In this document: in pieces, positions 38,297 through 51,400 of the stretch
Position numbering within the stretch: position 1 is the stretch's first letter
How the letters are laid out: every line of letters begins with the position of its first letter
Source of the DNA: Sipunculus nudus
Lineage: Eukaryota > Annelida > Sipuncula > Golfingiida > Sipunculidae
Reading direction: 5' to 3'
Assembly: GCA_026874595.1 (NCBI GenBank)
Contig: CM049320.1
Coordinates: forward strand, 19,108,988 to 19,172,987
DNA length: 64,000 nt
Notes under the pieces: generated by a model
Seen by the model: only the letters and a program-made list of their open reading frames with translations
The model's database searches: none
Told to the model about the DNA's origin: nothing
Translations under genes and position numbers: made by a program

Positions 38297-38741
38297 CTGG
38301 TGGCAGTCACCAGTAACTTTAAAAAACCAAGATTGCTTCTTCTCCCAAGTTTCTTCTCTTATGTTTCTACACCTTGTTTGGGAAGTGTGCGCAAGATTGG
38401 ACCTCTGATGGCCATACAGTGTTGTTTTGGTAAACGGGTGGAGGTTAACTGTGTTTACTCACGCACAGAACCATAAACACGAATAAAAGAGGTGAACTTG
38501 AATTAAAATGCCCCAAATTAAATTGTCGGAATAGTTATTCTGGAGTTATTCTTTTCAGGCAGAATAATCTATCACGTGATATAGTATACACATTATTGAT
38601 ATTGAATATGAACCTCTGACACCATGCACTGTCCTACATGCTTTGTCCAGTACACGGTTAACCGCTTCATAATGCTGTCAACAACAACAGCAACAGACAA
38701 CATCCACTGAAGTACGCACATTTATTTAAAGTTGTCTCCAT
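38297..38741 (-). pseudogene. Copy C of the signal-peptide gene start, stopped
   Basis: Exon 1 (38741-38614) has the same length, 128 bp, and borders as its copy B counterpart. It reads METTLNKCAYFSGCC then an eight-leucine-rich core and TAL, followed directly by TGA where copy B continues with Gly-Pro-Cys. The second exon (38404-38297) is 108 bp against 124 bp in copy B; the two differ by a small frame-changing indel, and joined in the copy B phase it stops early, although another frame (ending EETWEKKQSWFFKVTGDCHQ) is open. The hydrophobic core is preserved but the secreted protein cannot be made from this reading. Confidence 0.65.
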
Positions 38742-39059
38742 ATTTTTATGATTTTTATTACATACGTTTGTGATAAATGAAACTTTTTATGTTCCTATGG
38801 TTTTCCAAAAATGAGGATAGTCTACTACTTCTACTGCAACTACTACTAATAATAATAATACTGACAATAATAATTATTATTACATCGGAAGTTAGCAGAA
38901 TATATTTGCAATCCATTTTAAAGTATGGGAACAGAAAACCAATTATCTTATTTTGAATACCGGTGATAATTTAGCATACGTTTTGGTCTTCTGAACGTCA
39001 TCCCCGAATGAATCATGTGAGAACAGATTCTCTTGCAAGATAAACTCGACAATGGTTTA

Positions 39060-41430
39060 CATACAAAGACGAAACATCTTAAAACTTTACTGTTTGCTGC
39101 ATTGGTAGGCCCAGAATAGAGAAGAATACTGATATTACAGGAATATCTCTTGCACTATTAATCAGAATTCTTGCTACCATGTTACACGCATGCTGAAGCT
39201 GATTAGTAGCATATGAAGGAGTTACGAACATATGGCTTGGTGGCACTGGAGGCATGAGTAAGCCATCCCAATGTACGTATCCCTACCAATGTAATGGGGT
39301 ATCTTTCAACAAAGTTATTTATATCTATGGTAACTCCCGCTTTAGCTTCTCAGCGCAATCTTGTATTCAAACATTGAACGAATGTTGACTGTAATCATAT
39401 TTCAGCTCAACGCACTGGATTCTCGTTGCCGATCTACTTAAATGTATAAGAATATACAAAAGGAATTATCCAGTTTTTAATACCTTACTCAAACGCCATG
39501 TGTTTCACTAAATGTGCACATTTATGGAATAGCGATTTACCGTAATTAACAATGAAGACTAATGCCAAGGTACATCATTCTTGCTTTGCCTATAACACAG
39601 GCATATAAGTAGGCGGATTTGCCAATGATGTTACATGTGCCTTTATTGACACACTGGGGTATTTCAAGCCGTGGTGGTAAAATGCTCTGCTTACTAAATA
39701 GAAGTCTTTCCTGCAAAGATTTATTTACTTCAAATGAACTCATGAATTATGATTTTTCTAAAAAAAAAAAAATTAATGTCAGCTAGACCAGAACGTGATT
39801 TGAAGTTTGGTAGCGCTTCCTATGTCGTAATGTGTAAAGGATTTATTTTACATTTATTATTTTACAATTATATAGTACGTAATTCAAGTATAAGGTTCTG
39901 GCTTGATTCATACATACAAAGACATATGTCTGTAATGATATATACTGTAGATAAAGGGAATTGCAGACAGTCTCATATTAAACTGTTTCAACAGTTGGGC
40001 ATTTTCAATGAGTAAATATCGAATAAAGAATTGCCTTTTTTTGCTTAAAGTACCACAAATAATCTAACTTAGAGGAATGCATCTAAGAAAGAGAGCATTC
40101 GCTTTTCTGAAAGAGAGAGTTATATCTTGAAACACGGCCAGCATATCATATATAAGGTTTTGGCTAACGTTAGGCATTCTAAAATACAAGCTCTAGGTGC
40201 ACTTCTCACGAAAGCATGTCAAAATGAAGACTTGCACTTTGGTACTCATTACCTTCTAAACAGTGTGCATGACCACGTATATCTGATTGACGGAATGAAT
40301 GTTTGCTCTAATTAACTCCGTCGGTTTTTTGGTTAACCTCGAATGTTCCTGGACAGGTAGCTTTGGGGCCCGCGCAGGGCTAGCCAAATGGAAATCCGGG
40401 AGGTAATTGTCTCCCTGATTGAATAAACTATAACTGGGAAATATAGCGAGGAGAGAGGCTGAGTTAAACGAGAGATTTTTTGAGCGGGATGAGGATGCTT
40501 CTGTCAATGTTGGACCAGGGGAGATCTAGCTGTTAAATTACATTTGTTTTGACCTAACGATGTTTGCGTTATGTTCAGGCTACATGTAATGTCATCATTT
40601 CACATGTGAAGGAATTTAAAGGCCGTAGTTTTTGCCCACAATTCGTCGATTCAGTAACGCATCAACTATGATAATCAGACTTTACAGAAATGAAAAAAAA
40701 TTCTAGCATTGCATGTCAGATACTTGTTGGAAAAAAGAATTTGTTATGGAAAACTCAAAGCTACCCAAGAAGCTGTGTGGCTATTTTATAAAAGTTGTAC
40801 GTCACGTAGACTTGGTAAACTAATTAAAAATGCCAAGTCTATCACTTAACTCCTTGTTTTAAAATCCATGCTCGTGACGCCAATGAGAGTGAAATAATCA
40901 TTATAGACAACTGGAAATTAATACTCTGTCAAACTAACCATTTTAAATTTGGGAACTGCTGAAAGTGTACATTAAAAAATGTACATGTTCCTATTTGGAA
41001 GACAAAAGTCCTAAATCATTGTAACTAAACCAGTCATTGTCCAACCATAGTAGCAAATATGTGGGCTAAACTAAAATGTACCTGGAAAAAGTGTATAAGA
41101 TCTCTTCTTTATAAAAAGCAAACTTTTTGTATGAATTGATTATTTGCGACCGCTTTATTCCTGCATTCGTGTATGCACATTGTCAGAGACTGTATACAAA
41201 CATACTATTCGTGACTTTGAATACGATTAAATTCAAATCTTTAGCAACTATATTCTTTTTCCAATAAAGAGAATATCAGACATGCAGAATATTTACATGA
41301 AGGTTATCCCCTGTCTTATATATGCGTACTAAAGTGCAGCCGTCGACCCACGGCTTATTTCATTATGAAATTATGAAGAACATTGCCCCGTAAGATTGGA
41401 TGACTGTTACTAACTTTATGACTCTTTATA
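39060..41430. other. No supported gene; 3' part is duplication flank
   Basis: Open frames at 39749-40015 and 40127-40315 (plus) lack recognisable motifs. From about 40730 the sequence aligns with 49200 onward and is the upstream flank of the PAN/CTLD tandem duplication. Confidence 0.45.
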
Positions 41431-41436
41431 ATTCGG

Positions 41437-41437
<1 letters not shown>

Positions 41438-41497
<60 letters not shown>
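41438..41497. repeat. (TA)n microsatellite
   Basis: TA tract immediately before the acceptor of the pseudogene's PAN exon; absent from the same place in the intact paralogue. Confidence 0.95.
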
Positions 41498-41500
<3 letters not shown>

Positions 41501-41501
41501 G

Positions 41502-43375
41502 ATTTCACTTATGCTGACTTAAGAGTCTACTCAGGCGAAGTCCCAACTACCTAAGCAAAGAACCGTGTTTAAAAATACAATGTCTCGCCTTGACTGCCTC
41601 TTTGCGTGTGCCTCCGTTACAGGATCCCCTTGTCAAGTTGTCAATATTTGTGCAGGTGCCTGTACTTTGTTGATAGGCAAAGGACAGATTAACCCATCGG
41701 ACATCTGTGATACCTGGGGATGCACTAGTGTTAGGTTTCTTATTGATAATGAATCCTTAAATATCATTTTTTTTCAACAATCAGTTTATTAAAAATATTG
41801 CCTTTATTTGAACAAATTTGGCATTATTTCGTTAATTTATGGAAAACTTCAGAGTGGACTTTATCACACATTAAAGCATTTAGGTTTGTTGACGTTAACA
41901 TATTTTTATTCGTTAAATATTCTATAAAACATATGATAACGTCAGTTATGAGAATACTTTTCATTTAACATGGGCGAACCTTTATCACACATTAATGCAT
42001 TAAGGGAAATTGGCTTTAGAATATTTAATTCTTCCAATATGTCATATTAAATATCATACAGTCAGATTTAACAGAATTTTTTTAACGTGATCTTATTTGT
42101 CCTTCCGTAATATTTCATGAAAGCAGGATCTCGATAGAGCATTACTTTTACCATTTCTCTTATTACTTTGATTATTTGAATTAAACAAATATATATTTTG
42201 ATCACTAATATTCCTGTGGCAAGACACAAGTCTGCTTTAACTTTGTTCCTATAAGGCAAAAATAAAACGATTGTAGAAACAATCAATGGCAGCTCGGGTT
42301 TAAATCTTATACATATGAAATCCTGCAAAATGTTTTCATTATCTTAATATACGTGACATGTCAATGCACTACGGGATGTGCACTTCCGGAAATCAGTGTC
42401 GAGGATGTGTCAATAGAACCTGGGTCAACGATAAAAATGCCATCACGGATCAAGGGTAACTCTTTTTTTTTTATTAATTGCCATTGCATACCAGCGGTAA
42501 TCCTGAATTAAAAAAAAAAAAACGGCCAGGAACTTCCGGGTTTTTGTGTGTTCGCAAAATGGCAGCCTCGTTAGGGTTTTCGAGAAAATTGGGAGCCATA
42601 AACCTGTCAATATTCAATATGAGCATAGGGATGCACTTCACACACTTTTTTCTTAAAATAATTTTACACCACGGTATGTAGTTATCAGTATTTCAAATGG
42701 AATTAGTTCTCATGTTTCTTTACACGGTTCATAAGAAGAAGCACTAAAATGATACATTTTGGTAACATGTAACATGAAACCAACGTAAATCTCTGAAGAA
42801 ATCTCTAACATACAAACGCTTATGAATTTCTCTTTCTTTTTATGAATAGTTATATTCGTTCACACATATTTTTAAATTGAATGTTTATTATGGATTTGTT
42901 CTGATTGAACAGAAAACAAAATGACTAATCTGTATTTAAGCTTGCCCGGTGGACATGGGACATATCTACAAAGATTCAGATGGAAAGACACCGTGCTATC
43001 GTCCATTCATGTCCCAAAGAATACAATGGGGAGACGCTCAAGCGTGCTGCCTGTCGCACAATAGCAGTCTTGTATCCTTTGAAACTGAAATTGAACAAGA
43101 GCGCATAGCAAATATGATTGAGGGTCTGCCATCCATGAGGCCTACTCGGAATATATAAAAAGTCATATAAATTCATCATCAGTTTTCCATTTATTTTACT
43201 TTTCGCCTTTTATGGATACCGAGAGATAAGGAGCATTGATATTTTGGGAGCTGCTGTTTCTTGTTTTTGAAGTAAAACTTTATTACTATCACGTGTATCT
43301 GACAAGATATGAATCATATCCAAAATTAATATAAATACATGTATAAAATACATACTCTCTTTCGTTCTCTCACTG

Positions 43376-43457
<82 letters not shown>

Positions 43458-43946
43458 AGGTAAAGAGCTTTTAATGGTAAGTGGGAAGGGAAGAGAGTTG
43501 TTAATACGCGTTATCACTTACCACCAGACCAAGAAGCCTGTGCGCTTCGAAAGCTAGTGTGACAATAAAATAAGTTGCGTCAATCTTACTCTTTACCTTC
43601 ACTTCGACAACAGACTTACACGGTAAATTGGCTGACTTTGGCCAGGGATTATACTTCTTGGAGTATTATCATTACCTTCATCAAGTTACTTCACCAGTTA
43701 TTATAGACTTATCTGGAAAATCTCTTTTACATAGCAAACCGGTTGCCAGACTTCTGGACAAGAGGGTCAACAGAGGGGTCTCTTTTCTACTGGACACCAA
43801 GTAAAATTCCCATTGCATCGTCACGGATAACGTTGGAAATTGGCAAGCATGTGGCTCTAGAAGTGGGTTTTTATACACGGATACTGTCCGCAAAAGTTGA
43901 ATATCTTGCAAATGTGTTTGGTTACATTAGTGAGGAGACATTCTAA
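41502..43946 (+). pseudogene. Pseudogene copy of PAN/CTLD-like gene
   Basis: Exon by exon counterpart of the gene at 48437-52212. PAN exon 41502-41730: a net 14-nt deletion near 41535 shifts the frame and gives an early stop, and its donor GT is TT (TGCACTAGTG then TTAGG). Linker exon 42375-42455: the acceptor AG is GG (CACTACGG), although the exon itself stays open (CALPEISVEDVS). First CTLD exon from 42941: open (CPVDMGHIYKDSDGK, QRIQWGDAQACCLSH) but the donor is lost and it runs into a stop at RNI. Last exon 43735-43946: same 212-bp length as the paralogue and open (PDFWTRGSTEGSLFYWTPS), but the invariant final cysteine is serine (GYISEETF). No signal-peptide exon was found upstream. Intact open frames between broken splice sites suggest recent decay. 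Confidence 0.88.
43371..43454. repeat. Compound (CT)n(TA)n microsatellite
   Basis: A CT tract followed by a TA tract inside the pseudogene's last intron. Confidence 0.95.
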
Positions 43947-43949
43947 GAA

Positions 43950-46100
43950 TGTTGCTGATATTTCGATCTGTTAACCCTCTGCAAAAAAGCTGGAAACATA
44001 ACCCTATGAACCAAAGAGGAAGAAATATCTCGAGTATCGCACATTATATCTGAACAGTCATGGGTTGGAAAGTGGAGGGTTAAAAGGCTGGGGTCTCTCC
44101 GCTGGCGGATCGGGTTTATTAGAGTGAGTTGTAGTGACCCGTCCAATATCGGTGGTTGTCTCCGAGTCCTTTTGTTTCCTCCATGTCTTAAGACTACCGA
44201 ACGCCACCATACGAGCCATTGAGTGTTCCTCGTATTAGTTATTATAACTAGTTGTCAATCTATGAAATACAACATTTTTAAAGTCTAATTCACTGATATA
44301 TCAATATATGCGAAGGCTATATGAGGATCAGGTACCTCGATTTAAGTTTTTCTATAAACAAGGACTAAGAATAATTAATAAATCATAACCGTCTTTTCGA
44401 GACAAAAGTGATATCTGTGGTTCTTGATATTCAACAGTTTGCCTTAACTCAAACAGGGTATGACCATGCAACATTAAATAAAACTTGCTTAAACTAAGTT
44501 AATTTCAGAGGAAAGTGGATACGCATACAAACGTTTCTTATTCAATAGTTAATGAAATAATTCGAACACTTTTTCGTATCTTATATATCACTTAATTATT
44601 TTTATTTGATTCATGAGAAAAGTTGTTCTTTTTTATTTCATCCTGTCATACAAATAAACTTTTATATGTTGATTGTAAGTGAGATTCAGAGTTTCTAATT
44701 AATTATATTCATTGCTTATTAGAAAAAATATATGGTATATGTTAGGTATTTAAAAGTCTTCTGTCAAGATGTGCCTTATTATATATTAAATTAAACCATA
44801 TGCATTATTAACGGAACAAATATTTCCATTGTGTTAGTGTTAAATTCTTTTTAGGTCGTATTCCTAAGTCAAAATAATCAAAAAGTAAAACGACCAGGTT
44901 CCTGTTCTCCATTACAAGACACTAAATAATATGCAAGAAAAAAATCAGTTTAACAGTTCACAATGGTATGTTACAGTTGGGTTTGGATACCGAATAATTA
45001 GCTGTTTCGTTCAGGGTATTCGATATTTACGATAGAAACATGTTTAGCGGTCAACGGTGAAACTTGAAATTACCAATGTTCACTTAATATTCAAGCAATG
45101 TACACGTGCATCAGTATCAGTATCTCATTTTCGTCCAGGCGTTAAGTTTTGATTTTGTATTTACTTTTTTTTTAATGTCTTATTCAGTTGGGGTGAAATA
45201 TTGTAATACGTAATACGCGAATATGTAAATATGCAAAGAAAGGACCTTAAATTTCAAACAGTGACTTAAGCATTGGGCCTTTATGAGAAGTTCATAAGTA
45301 AATTGCGACATTTGATATATTTCTTTCGTTTAATATCAAACTTTTAAGGTGGTGATCATTTTGTTCATAATTTGATTTCCAAGAAACATCTGTAATGAAA
45401 AAAAAACTAATGTCTCTAGTTGTTCATGGGCTGGAGGAATCTCATCATAAACCGGGTGAACTAGTTGATAAGTATGTTGGTAATAGCTATCAATCCCGTA
45501 TTTTCTCAAGGCTAAATGAAAACATTCTCAAGCTACTTTTGCTTTTCTTTTAAATATTTTTGATCTAAATTATTACTCCCAATTAAAATTATCTGTTACT
45601 TAAGTCATATAAAATTACAAAATTTTATGGAAATTTGCCAAAATATTCCACTCGTGTATATTCAACAGGAATCGCTATTCACAAAGGCATATCACCTGCG
45701 TATGTAAAGGTTCATTTATTTACATTGTAAGTACGGTAAGTGAAAAAAATATAACATAAATCTATTTATTAAATCTTATAATCTTAAATGTTCATAAAAT
45801 CAAAGTTTATATCTATCCCAGAGGAAAGAAGGCATTGGAAAATTATATTTTTTTTTATTTCGTTCATGTGCAGAAAACTTAATTATACCGGATCTTTGAG
45901 AAAAAATGAGTCACCATTTTGCTGATGACAGTTATAATAGCATATGAATGATGAAGTTATCATGTTCACCAAATGTAAGCCTAACAATGACAAAAATGTT
46001 GCTTAACGAGTAATGCTAATGTAATTAATTGTAACTATGTTATGCCGCGTTATGATGTTATTATTAATAACAAACTTGTAGAATATTTTCAAGGGCCTCG
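43950..46100. other. Intergenic, no gene seen
   Basis: AT-rich stretch between the pseudogene and its intact paralogue. No exon pairs, transposon ends or RNA gene recognised. Confidence 0.5.
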
Positions 46101-46102
46101 AA

Positions 46103-46106
<4 letters not shown>

Positions 46107-46166
<60 letters not shown>
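46107..46166. repeat. (TA)n microsatellite
   Basis: Pure TA tract. Confidence 0.95.
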
Positions 46167-46168
<2 letters not shown>

Positions 46169-46324
46169 AATAAATATGTATAAACATCAAAACCCTTATA
46201 AAATCAAACATTAAAAAAATTCATTTTTATGCTCTCTTATCCAATTTAATCTAAGTATATACATCTGCAAAGTTCCATTTCGATTTGGAACAGCGCGACA
46301 GGGTGGTCGCGACCTATCTTATTT

Positions 46325-46592
46325 TTTTTGTATCGTGGTGTCACCTAGGCCCAGTGCCTAGCACACCTGTGGGTCCTGGTTGTGTAATCATCCCCGTTGC
46401 TGGGTCATAACACCGAGGAACCTAAAGACGCAATCGTTTTTGTGAGTGATCCACGGCTGTGGGGCTCAGTCCTCCAATTAAGTCCACACAGCGCTCACCC
46501 TGGACGGGGGCCGACGATGAAAGTCTCACCGCCTCTTCTTATATTTGGTACTATGAGTCCTGTGCTCTACCCGTGAGCCACAGAAACCGCTT
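46325..46592 (-). mobile_element. tRNA-derived SINE, minus orientation
   Basis: Read on the minus strand, the head TGGCTCACGGGTAGAGC fits an RNA polymerase III A box of a tRNA-related promoter; the B box is weak. The body matches the copy at 55648-55920 in blocks CAGGGTGAGC, ATGACCCAGCAA..GGGGATG, GGACCCACAGG and GGCACTGGGCCT. A shared body and tRNA-like head on two copies in opposite orientation support a SINE family. Its central part may belong to a conserved-domain SINE superfamily of molluscs, which needs a library comparison. Confidence 0.75.
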
Positions 46593-47220
46593 AAGGGTAG
46601 AGAAATTAACAATTTGTTGATACCCGATAAGCAGAACATGACGAAACGAGGAATGATTACAATAATGCTGGAGCAAAACTAGGTGGAACACAATCACTGG
46701 TCAGCTGGAGGAAATGATCTGTCGCAGTTTTGACAGGGATATGTATGGCGTAGTCAATTTTTTAAATTAATTTTTGTTAGCCACATCATAATCATCAACA
46801 AAAGCCCATGATAGTCAAAAGAGTACAATTTCTTATTGGCTCATAATAGAAAAAAATAATTGCACATAAAATCACACAAAAAAATGTGGGGGATACCACC
46901 AATTTTTTAAATGTGCTGAAATCGTTCTACATGTACCGTAGTGCAGTGATCAGACGCCGACCCTTAAATAGTCGCATGTCTGATTTTAGAAGCTTGGTCA
47001 AAACAATGTCTTATAGAAAAACGCCGGCCCTAAATTGAGGGCGGGCCTTGTTCAAAGGCTTGGGTCTCAGAGTAGCCTCCATTTCTTTTCCTGTCATTAT
47101 AGTTAGGGTTTGGGATCGGCTACAAATTTCGTATCGCACCACATTGCGATATTTGGAGCGTAATGTGATACGTATTGCAACATTTTCATGTTATTGCATT
47201 AACACAGGAAACAAGTGTTT

Positions 47221-47225
<5 letters not shown>

Positions 47226-47262
<37 letters not shown>
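47226..47262. repeat. (TA)n microsatellite
   Basis: Short TA tract. Confidence 0.93.
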
Positions 47263-47265
<3 letters not shown>

Positions 47266-47309
47266 CATTATTATTGTTTTAATTAACATAATGAGCAATT
47301 CTTCATGAT

Positions 47310-48430
47310 ATAAAACAATAAGGTAATAAGAGTTGATGAAGATCAGTTTATTTCATACACAAAAAATATCGAAACATATCACTAAAATACTGATCTAAAA
47401 TCACTCTTCTTAAAGCATTATATACGCAAATGACTTAATTCTGGACTCTGGTTTAGCACAAGGGGGAATATATGGTATTAGAGCCGTGTATACCACATCG
47501 CTAGGCTCTCGTTCTAAAACAATAATACCTTTAAATTGACACTTAATCTTCATGCACCTATCATAAGGTGTAAGCAGAGGACATTAATAAATGCTTAATT
47601 ATTATGACCGTATTCAGCACTTCGGTATTTTTGTCTATCAAAATATGTTCTCTATACCAACAAGTGATAGAGCAGACATAAAAATTCCCTGGTATACCAG
47701 GTTTACTTGAAAATTCCCTACTTAACAGCTAGAGACCCGGCAGAGGCCTTCAATTTAAGCCGGTCATTTATCCCAACCCATTTACATTTCTATAATAAAC
47801 GTTTTTACTTTAAAAAATCAGTTTTCGGCACGTTAATAAAATATCGAAAAACATCGATATTTTAAAACTGTACCGCGACACGCAATTTGCGAATCACCTG
47901 GCGTCTGATCAAGAAACAGATGTATATATTTTTTTGGAAATATATATCCTGCCAACAATATTATATTGAAAGGATGATATTGAACTCTGCATCATCACAA
48001 TATGCAAGTGCATTTACTCTTGGCTTGTTTTTTTTGTAATTTTACTTGATTCCTGAATTCCGAGAAATTACCTCGAATGTAAAGCCAAATGTAATATAAT
48101 TAGTTTATTATTATTATCGATAATAAAATAAGCCTGTATTCTTGGAATCTGAGAAGACTAAACTTTGATTAACTGCACGTATCAATTTTTTTTTCATGCA
48201 CCAATCACCTATAGGAAATAAAGATTTAAATAACGGCAGCACATTTCACTCCAGACTGACGTCCAAAATGCAGCCTGAAGTGTTTACAACTGAAAATGAT
48301 GTATGTGAATTGCCTGTCACATTGATGGGATCAATGCCTTAGTTTTTTATTTTTCTTTTATAAGCAACAACGTGTAATTACGACGATGTAGGGGACTGCT
48401 CATTTCGACTTTTCGAATGAAAGGAAGAGA
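47310..48430. other. Upstream region of the PAN/CTLD gene, no gene seen
   Basis: AT-rich. It should contain the promoter of the gene starting at 48437; I cannot identify a core promoter with confidence. Confidence 0.4.
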
Positions 48431-48436
48431 AACGCC

Positions 48437-51400
48437 ATGGCAAGGGTTCAGATTTGTCTACTGTTTTTATACGTCTTTGGTAAGAACGCAACATATTTAG
48501 GATATATACACGTATATATCAAAATGGTATAGCAGTATTAGTCTATAGCAGATGTGTAGTTAAAGACTCGAGTGACGCTAAATAAATCACTCAATCTATC
48601 TAGCCTATTACTTTCCCTCTGTATTATATATATGTATTACATTAGGCTTTTTAATTATATAGCAAAAACGATGCGGTATATATATGCAACGATGAATGCA
48701 TAAGATCTTTTTTTATCTTTATCCTTCACTGAATCCGCATAAAGCCTGGGTGCTCGAATTAAAGAACCTTCAAAATCTCATAGCACCAAGGTTTATAATT
48801 GCAGTTGCCTTCCATGCGACACTAAGGCCTCTGATTCAAATATAATTGTTGCTGTCTCTTTTTCTTGTTCCTTACAACACTATGGTATTTCCACCTGCAT
48901 ATTCTATGCATTTTTCAAAATTTCCTCTCTCAAATATTGATCACAAAGGTCAGGGATGCAGGTGAGCATATCAGCTAAGGTATTATCTATACATTAATAT
49001 GTTCTCTGTAAAAATGTAAAACCCTACAGACCTGTAAACATTATTCAGGCTGTTGGCCAGTCTTATTTGGTCCATCCTTTGCAGTAAAAACATTTTAAAT
49101 CAGCAATTTCTTATTAGTTTTACTTTCTGATTCTTAATCTTAATGATACTTTTGCATGGATATTACATCTTACCACGCTTGCCTAATACTTTGGAGGAAC
49201 TAGGATTTGATATGGAAAGCTCGAAGATACTAAAGCTGCTGGATGGTTATTTTATATAAGGTTTACGTAATGCAAAACTTTTTTATTCAAATGATAATAT
49301 TATGATATATCAATCACTTAACTTCGTTGTATAGTATCCGTGTTTGCGACCACGATTAGAGCGTAAAATAATCATTATGACATTTGGAACTTGATATATT
49401 TCTAAACTAACCATTATTACAAGGGAAATGCTAAATGTGTACATTAAAAAGAGGTCCGTTTTGAAAGATAGAAAAGCCTAAATCTGTGTAGCCTAATCGG
49501 TCATTGGTCAAACACAGGAGCAGATATGTAGTCTAACAAGTCTGAAACCTTTGAAAACAGGGTATAAGATCTCTACTTCACATGAAGCAATATTCTTGCA
49601 GGAATTTATTATTTGTAACTGCTTTTTTCTGCACTCATGTTACCATACCAATTGGTGACAGTTCATTAGAGACCACTCTTGTTTACAGAGTTGGAGTTCA
49701 TTAAATGTAAACCTTTAGTTACTAAACTTCTTTCAAATAAAGACAATTTCAGACATGGAGTAAGATTTAAATGAATGTCAACCACTTTAATATATCTACT
49801 GTATAAACTGCATCCGTCGGAGAATGCATGCAATTATGTAAAAAATTATCGCGGATGCTCTGATGATTGTTGCTAACTTTAAGACATTGGCATATTTTTT
49901 TTTTATTTTAGAAATAACACATTGTGACTTCGGGGCCTACTTCAGACGTCATCAGCAGACGGGGTCCCAGCTATCTAACCAAACAGCGGTCTTTAAAAAT
50001 GCAACGTCTCGTCTAGACTGCCTCTCTGCCTGTGTATCTGTGACAGGAACTCCATGCCAAGCTGTCAATATGTGTGCAGGTGTTTGTACGTTATTGCTAG
50101 GGAAAAGACAGATTAAATTTATCCCATCGGACAGCTGTGATACCTGGGAATGCACTAGTGGTAGGTTCCATATTGATAATGAATCCTCAATCAGAATTTT
50201 TTTTTAAATTTTCAGTCAGTTTAATATGTAGCTGCTTTTATTTGAACATTTAGCATGTTTTTTTTTATTTTTTATGAAAAACAACATGACAGTGGATCTT
50301 CATTACAAGTTGCATTCAGATCAATTAAAAATATATGAATGTAGAAACAAACATATGACATCTGGAACATTTAAATCATATGTATGAAATCATGTGATCT
50401 ATTTCGTCAATGTCTTAATATTCACGACATTTCAATGCACTACAGGATGTGCACCTCCAGAAGTCAGTGGCGAGGTTGTGCCAATGGACGCGGGGTCAAC
50501 GGTCAAAATGCCCATGATGTTCAAAGATAAACTGAATCAAAGGAATGGTAATTCTCCCATATCAGACTCTCAATTTTTTTGCTTACCAACGGTATTCCCG
50601 TCATTTCGAAATGTGACTTGAGACACCCGGGTTTTTGTGTATACGCAAAATGGCAGCCTCAGCGTTTTCGAGAAACCGTAAGAAATATACCTGTCTATCA
50701 TCTATATGGGCATAGGGTGCTCATGGAAAAGCGTCTAAGCGAGAATCCAGCTGGAGAGATTACATTGTAATTACATTCGGACGCGCATCCACAAAGTTTG
50801 AAGCGCATTTCTGAATTACGTCCAAATTCTAAAATGTTAGTAGGACATAAATTATAACCTGATCATAAAGTTCTATCTATCATATATCCTTTATATTTAA
50901 GCCTGTGTATTTCTTTACTTAATTATCCTGGGTATTCTGGTATCTCCTGATAACAATTATAAAATAATTTCTATTGCTTATACAAGTGGTTATGATAAGA
51001 ATTATTTGGATATATAATTGTTGCATAAGGGTATAGGTTTATATGAAATGAACTGAAGAAAAGACAGAAATCCCCGAGTCCATGAGTCATTAACTGACAT
51101 GACATTGACTAGTAATTACATGAAGTAAAAGCCAATTATGCATATACCATATATTTTTTCGAGAGGACGGGAAAACCATGTGCGACAAAAATTACTAATC
51201 CGAAAAAATGGCGAACACTTGATATCAGACCGATGAAATAAGGTGAACGTAAAATAGGCGAGAAACATCTTAGGTAATTTGTATGGCATGCTTGACTGGA
51301 CTTGTTCACTTGTATCTAACATTTTCTTTTCATTTCGTACTACCAGAGAACTTCTGTAATATTAGACCACAGTATGTGGCTATCTCCTGAAATAGATCCA

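Larger units (their letters stand above)
33411..39050. repeat. Segmental duplication copy C
   Basis: Starts abruptly at the retrotransposon edge with ATATGTAGATTTTC and follows copy B to TCTTGCAAGATAAACTC at about 39032. It lacks the first ~110 bp shared by A and B. The minus-strand exons at 38297-38741 are its copy of the signal-peptide gene start. Confidence 0.85.
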
